64,000 nucleotides of DNA. Origin: Sebastes aleutianus. Taxonomy: Eukaryota > Chordata > Actinopteri > Perciformes > Sebastidae. A program made the translations under genes and the position numbers. A model generated the notes under the pieces. The model was given only the letters and a program-made list of their open reading frames with translations, was not told the origin of the DNA and made no database searches. Each line of letters starts with the position of its first letter. Within the stretch, counting starts at the first letter, position 1. Positions 13,645 through 24,310 of this stretch are shown in pieces. The DNA lies in contig CAKAKS010000034.1 of NCBI GenBank assembly GCA_916700875.1, positions 15,586,695 through 15,650,694 of the forward strand, given 5' to 3'.

Positions 13645-16600
13645 CCTTTAACACATCACACTCAGCTATAGGGATGTTGGAGTTAGGTAAAATAATTTCT
13701 AATGTGAAAACATTTTAAAACATCAGTATCATTTGAATAAATTAAATTTTTTGCGTGGCCTTGAGAGTAGGCTGTATGTGCAGACTGCAAATCTGAAAAT
13801 ACATCCATATATTGTCTATGCAGAGACTCGATGTGGTATAAACAGAACCGTGTGTGCATCCTCTGTACGAGTCTTTGTCTGTTTTGGAGTATTGACCTTA
13901 ACTCCTCTATTGGTTGGTGGGTAGGCCTGCTTATATCTGCCGTCTCATTGGGCCTCATGCAAGAACATTGCACACAAACACACACACAGTAGTGTCCCTG
14001 AACGCATCCTTTGTAGCCACTGACGGATGACTGAAGCCGCTGCTGTGGTAACGTGCAGCTTTCAGCTTCCTTTCATGCATATGCCCCAATCAACAAATAG
14101 GAGTCACTAGCACAGTGACTCCTATTAAAGACATGATCCCTATCTGGCTTCCCACCCCATTGAAAGTAAATTTCTCTTGCTGTTCAGTGCAGACAACAAA
14201 CTTGTAGAAAATGATCTGAAAATGCTTATGTGGGATGAAAAACACTGTGTGCGTAGTCTGGAAGTGAAGGCCGGGGACCTTTCAGGCAGAGTTTACTTTC
14301 CGTCATAATATCGGTTTGTTTTGACTCGTACAATAAGGCCTTACCCGCTTTGCCTTCTCCTTCTCCCTCCCCCCAGCAGACTCAGGCCTGAACCCTGCCG
14401 CTCAGTGATTGACACATTCTGGCAGAATAAATTAAAACCTCAAGCTGTGACAGAGCCCGAAATAGCAGGAAGCTGTCACTGACCTGCAGTCTCTAGTGCC
14501 ACATGTCAGCAAGCTTAAAAAACTTGGCAGGACATTTTGCACAAAGGAAGCATGTACAGGTGTTTGTGCGTTTTCTACTGTACATGAGTCAACAAGCACT
14601 AATCTATGTTGATGCTTTAACTACACCTGCAGTGTCAGGAGTTAATGCTACAGGTGATCTTAAACTGAATCAATGCCATAATGTTTGCTGCTTTTTACTA
14701 AGTCTTGTGGAAATCCGTTTTGTTTAATTAAAGTGAAACCACTTTGGAATTTGAAGGCAGTGGCAGATGGATCTATTTTTTTAGCCAGCTGTTCTCCGGA
14801 GGGTGACGCTGGGGTGTGGGGGGGCTAAGCCCCAAGATGTTTAGTGGCATAGGACTGCGGGTCCCTTTGCCAAGTCACAGAGCTCCTGGTTCTTGCCAAG
14901 CAGGGGGGTGGGCGAGAGAAAATGCCATTTAGCTGGCTGGTATTTATAGATATGTGAGGAACTTGTGCTCAGGCTGGGCCGAGGTGCTGACGACGTAAAA
15001 CGAGAGGACGCTTCCAGAAGTCGAGTGTCAGGGCACACAGATAAAAATACCCGGTGAAAGATGGGCCTGGTCATTAGTGGCGCGGGCTGGCATGTGACAT
15101 GGCAGCATTTCAGAGGTGATTTATGATTATTACTACAGCTAACCTATACCTCTCCCTTTCCTACCCCCACCCTCCATCCCAAATTGGTTTGCCAAATGGA
15201 ATAGCGCATGGGGTTTATTTCAGGGGCGCAGTGCTCTGAATTTTAGACTTTGGCAAAGTGCCACAGTTGGGTTTCAGATTTTATCACAATAAAAGAAACA
15301 CAAAAGCGATGTTTGATTAATCTCTCCTGTTAATGAAAAGATGGTGGAGTCAAATGCATGCTACAGTCATGTGTCTGTCAACAAGACAAAGGCACAAGTG
15401 CAAAGGTTATTTTTTTATGAACATGTTAAAACGCTGTTAGCATACAAAATGTCTTACTGTTGGAAGCATCAATCAATCAAGTAATTCTGCATAAAAGTTA
15501 TGTTACAGATAAAGACGGAGGGATAATGAGCTCATTGCAGGCTGCTGCCTTCCCTAATTGCCGGAGCGAGCTGCCACAGGGAGGAACAAAGGAAACATTT
15601 AACACATCGTAAATTCCTGTAATGTCCTGCTGAGGAGCTGCCGATCCGGTTACACTTACAACTGTTTTTTCACTGACTGTCTGCTGACAGAAAGAGACAA
15701 ACATAAAACAGTAAAAAAAATATCTGCATGTTTTAAGTTTCTTTATGTGTGGCCTCCTGTAATTATTTATCCCTTTATTCTTCAGAAACATATAAAATAG
15801 CTCTGTAGGGCAACAGGCGGGCAGGCAGTGGATTCAGTCTTCTAACCTTTCAATTTCAAATTAAGACATTTAAAAGCTTGACATACGCTTTTACAAAATG
15901 ATTTCTGGCATTAACACGCAACCCTCCCTTTCATAATCAGAGCTATTTATCACGTAAAGAACATGACTGATGTTTTCTTCTCCTCATTTGAAATAGTGTA
16001 CATTTAATATCAAGTCCAGATTTAGACTTGTATAGTGTTTCTAGTGTTTCTCAGACAGGAAAGCTGTGCAGCTGAATGCTGTTAACACACACACACACAC
16101 ACACACACGCAGCCCTTCTCTCCAAGAGTCTGCAGAGAAGTGCTGCAACGTCTCGCTGAATTCCTTCCCAGTCTTTTGTCCCTCAAGGCAAATGATGGAG
16201 CATATGCTTTACTCGCTGAGATGGTGATCAAGTGTGTGAGAGCAGTTGAGGGAAGAGATGGAAAGAGGGAGAGAGAGAGTGTGATTTTGTCCCACATTGA
16301 GCGTCCTGAGAGACGCCTCACTTGAGTGGAAGCATGATACAGTACAGTATGTGTGTGTCCCGCATAGACGTGTACACTGTGTGTGTGTGTGTGTGCGTGT
16401 GTGTGAACACAACAAGTACTGCATGTGTGTGGGGGTTTTTTTATTTTGGGGGGGGGGGAGGTTGAGGCATCAGGCCAACAAAATTAGTTTACCATCAGCT
16501 GTGCTCTGGCTCTCATTCGGTCCCAGCCTCTGTCCAGTATTTCTTCCAGCTCCCTCCACCTAATGGCGGCTCAGGGCGGTTTTACTGCACCACCCTGGGG

Positions 16601-16828
16601 AGGCTACTGTGGCCAGATCCAGAACACTTGGCTTTATGTGGATTGAATGTTTTATGGTTATGGACATAATATTTAAGTATAGGAACAGTCTCACATGAAT
16701 CCACCCCCGCACCACTATCCCCAGCCCTAATAATTACACCAGCGTAGGAAAGGCAAGTGGGAGAAGTCTGTATACTGCAGGAGACACATTATCATGTTAA
16801 GTTATGTAACTGAGCTCATACTGTTAAG
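13645..16828. other. Gene-free stretch
   Basis: No gene was recognised. A CA run lies at about 16086-16108 and GT runs near 16379-16402. The segment 15510-15665 is complex, non-repetitive sequence with TAATTG and AACAAAGG motifs; it could be a conserved noncoding element, but that cannot be tested here. Open frames of up to 100 residues have no recognisable domains. Confidence 0.45.
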
Positions 16829-17363
16829 CAGTGGTGGGACGTAACTAAGTAGATTTACTCAAGTAATGTACTTAAATACAAATTTGAGGTACTTGTCATA
16901 TTTAGTATTTTTCATGCCACTTTATACCTCTACTCTACTGCAATTTAGAGGGAAATATTGTACTTTTTGCATCATACTGCAATTATTTGGCAACTTTAGT
17001 TACTAGTTACTTTACACATTTGCAAAGATTTTTGCACACAAAACAACCCTAAACCTAGTCCCGTAAACACACATCAGACATCACAATGGTTTTAAGACAA
17101 AAATTAAGATACATAATTGTATTTATTATAATATAAATGAACAATTGGTCCCTGATATTGTTGGCTTAAAAGTATTTAGTCAGTTTCACTATGTACACTT
17201 TTATTAACAAATAAGTGCAGCCGGGCAGATTCATTTATTCATTTGCTACCTCAATACAAAAAATAACATTGGCAGGGCTTTTACTTCTAATATGGAGTAT
17301 TTCTATAGTATGGTATTAATAATTGTACTTAAGTAAAGGATCTGAATACTTCCTCCACCACTG
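16829..17363. mobile_element. Non-autonomous hAT-like transposon
   Basis: It begins CAGTGGTGGGA and ends TCCTCCACCACTG, which are inverted ends. The flanks CTGTTAAG (16821-16828) and CTGTTAAC (17364-17371) are an 8-bp target duplication with one mismatch. It is 535 bases with subterminal TACTTAAGTA-type motifs and no transposase frame. This end sequence is very common in fish hAT miniature elements. Confidence 0.88.
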
Positions 17364-17687
17364 CTGTTAACTGTTTCCTAGATATGTACTATACTATAGT
17401 CAGTTTGATAGCTAACCTCAATATTGGTAGAAGTTTTTTACACACAGACACCAAAACATATCAACCACATGGAACCAAAATTGATTACGACTGAATGTTG
17501 GTGCAGAAATGATAAAAAAATATATATATTCTACAATTAAGCTTTTATCTATTGAGATGTTGCATAATTGGAGCAGCTTAAAATCCACACATCGTGTTGT
17601 GCTGTCAGAGGGAAGGGAGAGGACACAGTTTGCACAGTGTAGGACAGATTCATGAAGTGTTCTCCTTTAAAGTCTATGTGTGAGACA

Positions 17688-17743
<56 letters not shown>

Positions 17744-18019
17744 ATAAAGAGTATACCACATCAGCTGGCCACATGGTGGTGTGTGTGCTATCATGTTAAA
17801 GCAGTTAGCCTTTGATAGCTATTGCTGCAGCGGTCAAAGGGGCAAATCACTTGTGATTTTCACTGCTGTGAGTTTGATGTGTGTAGCTGATGTGTGTGCT
17901 GTAATGTGAATGTGTGTGCATGAGAGAAAGAGATGTGTGAGAGTACTGCCAAGAAAAAGATGCTGAAATAAAATGTGTGTGTATGTTAAAATGTGATCAA
18001 ATCTCTATGCGTTAATTAG
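17364..18019. other. Left flank of the TRIM array, with GA microsatellite
   Basis: Single-copy-looking sequence with a GA run at 17692-17741. It ends at about 18019, where sequence shared with the upstream regions of T4, T7 and T8 begins (CCCTTTCTAATTG), so this is the left edge of the duplicated region. No gene was seen. Confidence 0.7.
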
Positions 18020-18732
18020 CCCTTTCTAATTGATCTTATTGTCATAATTAGCATGTGAATTCTTGAGTTATGGCAAAAAAACGTGTTTTGTGAGGTCACA
18101 GTGACCTTTGACCACAAAATTCGAATCAGTTCATCCTTGAGTGGACGTTTGTGCCAAATTTGGAAAAATTCCCTCTAGGCGTTCTGAGATATCGCGTTCA
18201 CAAGAATGGTACGGACAACCCAAAAACATAATGCCAACATTATGAAAACACAGTGACCTTTTACCCTGATCTGTGTCTGCACTTTTTACCTTAATGTTAC
18301 TCCTCCCTTACACTAGTGAGGTGTAAAAGGTTGTATATGGTTTGCCATTTTGTGATACAGAAACCAATCGGATAAACAAGATCATTTCTTTCCTCATTCT
18401 TTGGCAAAACCAGATGAGTGTGTTTCTATTTATTGCACAGGGCAGGGCACAACTGCAGGTATAATAAAGCAAAAACTCCTCCCTTATCACACAGAAGACA
18501 GGAAGAAGTGAGAAGTCAGCACCTAAATCTGCTCGTGGTAATGTATTTGAAAACAAAAAATAAGCAAGACAATCAGTAAAATAGACGTTTATTTTTTATA
18601 ACAGGGAATTTCTGAGTGTTTGCTGAAAGCGTTTGGATCTAAAAGTACTGAACCTGAACTCTGGCTGAGCAAATACAAGTGAATCTGTGAAAGTACGTTT
18701 GCAGTCTGACAGCCACAGGAAAAGTCAACAGA
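18020..18732 (+). promoter_or_regulatory. 5' region of T1 (type-1 upstream block)
   Basis: The first 280 bases are a dispersed fish repeat (motifs GAATTCTTGAGTTATGGC, GAGATATCGCGTTCACAAGA). The rest is likely promoter and 5' leader. GTATAATAAAG at 18459-18469 could act as a TATA box. TTTTTTATAACAG near 18593-18605 resembles a splice acceptor that would close a short leader intron opened near GTGGTAATG (about 18536). The same block precedes T4, T7 and T8. Function is inferred only from position. Confidence 0.4.
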
Positions 18733-21700
18733 ATGGCTGCTAGAGCATCACCGACAGAATTGGATTTCACCTGCCCTGTGTGCTGTGAGATATTTAAGGA
18801 TCCTGTTGTGCTGTTGTGCGGTCACAGCTTCTGTAAGCACTGTCTTAAGGAGTGGTGGAGACAGAGTGGACTGCAGACATGCCCAGTCTGTAAGGAAATA
18901 TTTCCAATGGCGCAGCCTCCGCGTAATCTGGCACTGAGAAACCTGACTGACGACTTGAGACAAGAGAAGATTAAGAGAGCTAACTCCGAATCCAAGGACA
19001 TCTGCAGACTGCACAGTGAGAAACTCAAGCTCTTCTGTCAGGATGATCAACAGCTCATCTGTTTGATTTGTAGAGATGCACAAAAACACAAGACACACAA
19101 CTGTGTGCCCATCAACGAAGCAGCAGAACCCTGTAGGGTAAGCAAATATATATATATTTAATAAAAACCACTGAGGGAGGTTTAGGATATTTTTCATAAT
19201 TTTAGAAATAACTACACATTTTCGTAAGAAATTTTGACATTGTGCCTGGTACTTGATACGCATCCCACGTCCTGAGCTTCCTGTTAAGATACAAGTTACT
19301 CTATGGGGCTTTTATTTTGAAAACCAAGCCTCATCCTGAGCTTGTTTGCAGCAGTGCGAGTTTAACCTGACCTATGTGTGGCCTATGTGTGACCTACTGT
19401 ATGTGTGGCCTATGTGTTGCCTATGTGTGACCTATGTGTGCCAGTGACACATACACACGATCACTGGTTGCCATGGTGATTTGGTTACCGTGAGGAGTGG
19501 AGGGGGGAGGGGCAGAAAACATCTTAAGACAGATTTGACGCATGATTTTGTACAAAACTACCTGTCAAAGCCCTGCTTTCCAGTCAAAAACCGTGAGTCC
19601 AATCGCCAAAATATTAATATCATCTTAGAGAAAACACCCTGCAGAACACGTGTGTGTAGTGTCAAATATGGGAGCATGGGAGCAGGTTAGAAAACTGGTA
19701 CTGTGTGTTGTTCACCAAATTTTTTTTTGGTCTGTGTTAACATGAGTGCCTATATGTAAGTCCGTTTGATTCCATAGTTACATGTCTGCGACCAGCACAA
19801 TATTTCCAACATTTAGACCAGAAATGATGTATGATTTGTGAAATTCATGGGAATGGGAGCAGTTTTAAGATATTTTTAATGAAGATTTTAAAGCTTCTCT
19901 CCACTCTAGCTGTGATGTCATCCACTCTAGCTCTGAATATTCTGTCCCATGCACACCCATTATAAAATATGACACGGTCTGAAAATTTCCCGAAACGTAA
20001 ACTGCGATTTCGTGAAAACTGTGCCAGCTATCAAAATGCTCATATGGCCCAATGAAGTCCCAAGTCTCGTGAACAGTTTAATCTTTTAATCATTTTTCTA
20101 CGATAAATTATGGCGAATCAATATGGCCTCAAAGAGGAGTGTTTTTGAGCTTCACGTCAATTTCCCATTATTCTCTATGGGGAAATTTTTCGCAGTTTTT
20201 TGCGATTTTCATGAAAATGGCAAGGCGAATATCTGAGAAAAGTCATAGCACACCATTCCCAATCATTACGCAAGTTTTGATGTGTTTTTTGTGCATGTAT
20301 TGGCAGCGCTACGAGAGGAGTAGCGTGACAAAAAATGTGGCGTAAGAAGAAGACTAAAAATAGTTATGCTAGATTATAGTTATTCAATTCTTCATATTGC
20401 ACATAGCAGACATATGTGTTGTGTAACTAATCCACTGTTTACTATGTATTTAACCTATACGCCTTTAATTTGTAGGCCCAACTCAAGCTTGAGATGATGC
20501 ATTTAAAAACCAAACTGGGGACATTTAAAGCTCATAAACGCACGTGTGATGAAATGGACGGCCACATCAAGGTAAGTCTCAGACATAATGGTTATAGAGA
20601 AAGAAAGCAACATATGTTACTTAAAACAATGTGTTTCTCCTCCTCAGCTCCAGGCTCAGCAGACTGAGAAGACAATCAAAGAGGATTTTCAGAAGCTTTA
20701 TCAGTTCCTGGGAGCAGAGGAGGCTGCTAGGATTGATGCAGTGAGGAGAGAGGCAACAATCAAGAGTGAAGCAATGAACATCAGGATTTTTAATTTGACA
20801 GCAGAGATCTCCTCGCTCACGGACAAAATCAAAACCTTAGAGAGGAAGACGAAAGCTGAGGACGTCTTCTTAATGCTGGTACTGGTGACCTCTGTTAATT
20901 CATATTCTGATCTTAATATTGAATATTTACAACAAAATTAGAGGTATTGATTTTTTGTCATCCTCTTTATTTGACAGAATTTTAAATCCACTGTGGAGCG
21001 GTAAGTTGTTTCTTGAAGACTATCTATTAAAGCACATTTAAATTATCTACAGAGTCTACAAAAGTGTCAACTTAAACATTGTATTTTAACATTGAAGCAG
21101 GGCTGATGTTAGCTGAGTGCATCCCATTGAAAAGTTTAGGGGAGATAGAAGCTGCTTTCTTTGTGCTTTCTGTGATTGAAGGTAGGGATGTTAGCCTGAC
21201 ACAAATTTGGAAAAGGTGTATTTGGGGAATTTAAAAATATTTGACTGGTAATGTGTGGCTGCCTAATATTCCCTCAGATCTCAGTGCAACCTACCAGACC
21301 CAGAGACTCCATCAAGAGCCCTGATCGATGAGGCCAAACACCTGGGGAACCTGCTGTTCCTAGTCTGGAGGAAGATGAGGAACTTAATCCAGCACAGTAA
21401 GCAAAGTGTTTCTGCCTCGCTATATTTTTACATTTTAATCTGCATTGTACTTCTAACTGATGAACTTTATCGCCAATGCAACACCAGGCTGTTCTATGAA
21501 TACACTGTAACTCCTTCTGTAAAAGAAATTACCATTACTTTATTAATTATGTCAATAAACCGTCTCTTTTGTTTCTATTTGTTTTTCTCTGAAGCTCCTG
21601 TAACTCTGGACCCCAACACTGGCAGCAGTGGATTGACTATATCCGAACACTTGACCTGTTCGACAAAAAGCGACAAGGATCAGCCGCTTCCTGATAACCC

Positions 21701-22100
21701 AGAAAGGCTGCGCTGCTTTGACGTTCTTGGCTCTGAAGGCTTTAGCTCTGGAAAACACAGCTGGGACGTGGAGGTGGGGGGTTGTTGGGCTGTTGGTGTG
21801 GCTGTTAAGGGTAAAATCCATATAAACATGTGGGGCATCTTCATGTGCGATTGCGATGACATGCTGCATGAACGTTCTCCAGAGAATGATTTGAAAGTTG
21901 TATCTAAAGACTCATTTCCCCAAAAGGTCAGAGTGCAGCTGGACTATGACCAAGGGATTCTATCATTTTTTGACCTTGATAGGAAAACACCTGTACACAC
22001 CATCAAACACACTTTCACAGAAACAGTCTTTCCGTATTTTAGTCATGATGCAAAAATCCTTCCAGCTGAAATGTCAGTGATGATAAGAAAACCCAGGTAA
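18733..22100 (+). CDS. T1: TRIM35-like E3 ubiquitin ligase (RING, B-box2, coiled coil, PRY/SPRY)
   Basis: Exons: 18733-19137, 20476-20571, 20648-20878, 20978-21000, 21278-21396 and 21595-22100, giving 459 residues. The RING finger (residues 14-53) has the full ligand set C14, C17, C29, H31, C34, C37, C50 and C53. The B-box2 has C91, H94, C102, D105, C110, C113, H119 and H122. Exons 2-3 (about residues 136-244) form the coiled coil, and PRY/SPRY runs from about residue 294, with LDPNT, DNPERL, SSGKHSWDVEVGG and VRVQLDYDQG. The 96- and 23-base exons are hallmarks of this TRIM class. The ATG has A at -3 and G at +4. Intron 1 is about 1.3 kb instead of about 180 bases because of an insertion. Expected role: cytosolic E3 ligase in antiviral or inflammatory signalling, with the SPRY choosing the target. 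The family is clear; the exact orthologue is not. Confidence 0.9.
19211..20391. mobile_element. Insertion in intron 1 of T1
   Basis: In the other copies intron 1 runs straight from TTTTAGAAATATTG to CATATTGCAC. In T1 these two parts are separated by about 1.2 kb. The inserted DNA contains a short minisatellite of CTATGTGTGACC-type units (about 19373-19440), then repeat-like sequence ending in CGCTACGAGAGGAGTAGCG near 20308. The boundaries are approximate, and no terminal repeats or target duplication were identified. It is probably a transposon that arrived after T1 separated from the others, or was lost from them. Confidence 0.55.
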
Positions 22101-24033
22101 ACGTTTCACATTACGCCCTTTATTTTGGGAACGTAAGTGTTCACGATATCATCTACCTTTGCAAATCCTGGACTTGTTACCTATGTCAGTTTTTAGTACT
22201 ATATACTATCTTTTGATCGTTTTTTATTTTTCCATATTTAGTTTATGTTTCTCAGATTTCAGTATAGTTGTGTAAATCTTGGTCTATCTCTGTAACTTCT
22301 TGACATCAACTGTTTGATGTCAGTGACCAATAACATGTTAGCGTTGTCTGTCATCACGTAGGCTTTCCTTGTTTCCTTTTTGGCTTTGTCTGCCTTTAAG
22401 GCGCATTCCCCTGATTTTACACATGAAGTCCAGCTTACATATAACGAGGAGTGTAAAAAACAGATGTGTATGTTATGCTTTCAAAGTTAATGTGACAATA
22501 ATGCGTTAACGCAAATTTGTTTTAACGCCACTTTCTTTAACGCATTAACGCAACTTTCAGTTTTTAATTAACCTCTTAAAAATCTGACAGGCTGCCGATA
22601 TTTTGGAGGTTGTACCGGGATCAGTTTTAAAACTAGAGTGAAGGTACTGGCATCATATGAAACTAAAAAACCTAAGGAATCCATTTATGTCATACTAGCT
22701 TGTCGCGATCGGATGCTAAATAATGCTCCAAGCTTTCGCTAAATTTTGGTGAGAAAAAATGGCATGGCCATTTTCAAAGGGGTCCCTTGACCTCTGCCCT
22801 CAAGATATGTAAATAAAAATGGGTTCTATGGGTACCCACGAGTCTCCCCTTTACAGACATGCCCACTTTATGATAATCACATGCAGTTTGGGGCAAGTCA
22901 TAGTCAAGTCAGCACACTGACACACTGACAGCTGTTGTTGCCTGTTGGGCTTCAGTTTGCCATGTTATGATTTGAGCACATTTGTTATGCTAAATGCAGT
23001 ACCTGTGAGGGTTTCTGGACAATATTTGTCATTGTTTTGAGTTGTTAATTGTTTTCCAATAATAGATATATACATACATTCGCATAAAGCAATCATATTT
23101 GTCCACTCCCATGTTGATAAGAGTATTAAATACTTGACAAATCTCCCTTAAGGTACATTTTGAACAGATAAAAAAATGTGTGATTCATTTGCTATGGACA
23201 ATCATGCGATATATCATCATAATTCTTCATCATCATCATTATCATAATTGATTTTGACCATTCTTATAGCTCTTGTGACTCCTCCATCTTTATGGAAGTA
23301 CAATATTAAATCACTGGAGAATCTATTTAACACAATGCATTATGTAGATTGTATGATATACAGGTTGGTAGAGGTAAGGCTAAATATATTAATCTGTTGA
23401 AAGTTTGATTTTTTTAAATATTTTTTAGTGTAATTTTATGATGTTCTGTAATTGAATAAGCTGTTATGATTTGATTTGATATATCAACTGTTGTTACAGC
23501 TATTGAAGTAGACTTTTAGAGTTTAATCATGTAAATATTTTGTGATCAGACTGATTAAAATAATTGAGACAATTTTTCCTGTTTTCATGTTTCCCTTTTT
23601 TTCCTTTTGGGTCTTAATATAGAGAATGTAGCCTACCGATTGAAACACAGAAACCAATCACATAAACAGGATTATTTGCTAACACATTTGATTACTGCCT
23701 TCAACCTGCAGCATAATTCTTCCCAATTTACAGTGTATGAACAAGGGAGCAAATGTGAAGTTAGGGAATAAGGGGGTAACAACAAACTGTAGATATGTTT
23801 TTACAACTAGGTTCCTATTCTGACCGTCACTGAGCCACAAACTGGTTGTTTGGAGGAAGATGGGGTAATTATTTCTGATTGGCTACCACTCGCTGCCTTC
23901 GTTGGATGGATTGGTTAGATTTAGGCATCAAGAGTGCGATTGGTTAGTGTTAGGGTAAGAATATCACGGTTAGCCAATCAGAGGCAGAGTAGGGCAGGGT
24001 CATATTCTTTGAACTGCAGAGACGGAAACAAAG
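22101..24033. repeat. Type-A spacer after T1
   Basis: This 3' block is shared with the spacers after T2, T5 and T7. About 22468-23225 is an old non-autonomous DNA transposon of the fish family whose end reads TAGGGCTGTCAA, recognisable from GCGTTAACGCA-type motifs and GGGTACCCACGAGTCTCCCC. In this copy the left end is altered to TATGCTTTCAA, a change shared only with the T5 spacer. The last part (23860-24010) holds CCAAT boxes, one being CCAATCAG at 23974-23981, and leads into the T2 promoter region. No gene was seen. Confidence 0.7.
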
Positions 24034-24310
24034 CACAAAAAAACGCTTCCCTTTTACACAGAAAACGGGAAGTAGTGAGAAGTCAGGTCCTAAAGCTGCT
24101 CGGTCCTCGTGGTAATGTATTTGAAAACAAGAATAAGCAAGACAATCCAGTAAATAGGACGCTTAAATGTAACAAGGAATTCACGAGTGTTTGCTGAAAG
24201 CCTTTGGAACTAAAAGCACCGAACCTGAGCTCTGGCTGAGCAAAATACGAGTGAATCTGTGATATTGAAAGTAAGTTTGCAGTCTGACAGACGCGGGAGA
24301 AATCAACAAA
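24034..24310 (+). promoter_or_regulatory. 5' region of T2 (type-2 upstream block)
   Basis: Upstream and leader sequence of T2 from about the motif GAGACGGAAACAAAGCAC. It continues unbroken through GGAATTCACGAG into TGTTTGCTGAAAGCC. In T4, T7 and T8 the same block is cut after GGAATTCACGAG and joined to the type-1 block. The leader immediately before the start is CAACAAAATGG. Confidence 0.4.

Noticed and set aside
18748..19263. Minus-strand open frames over TRIM exon 1 (up to 171 residues)
   Set aside because: They are antisense shadows of the RING/B-box exon; the plus strand carries the complete zinc-ligand pattern and correct splice sites.
23934..24197. 87-residue frame upstream of T2, with a similar one at 53965
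   Set aside because: It lies in the CCAAT-containing upstream region, is short, and diverges by simple substitutions without a recognisable protein pattern.
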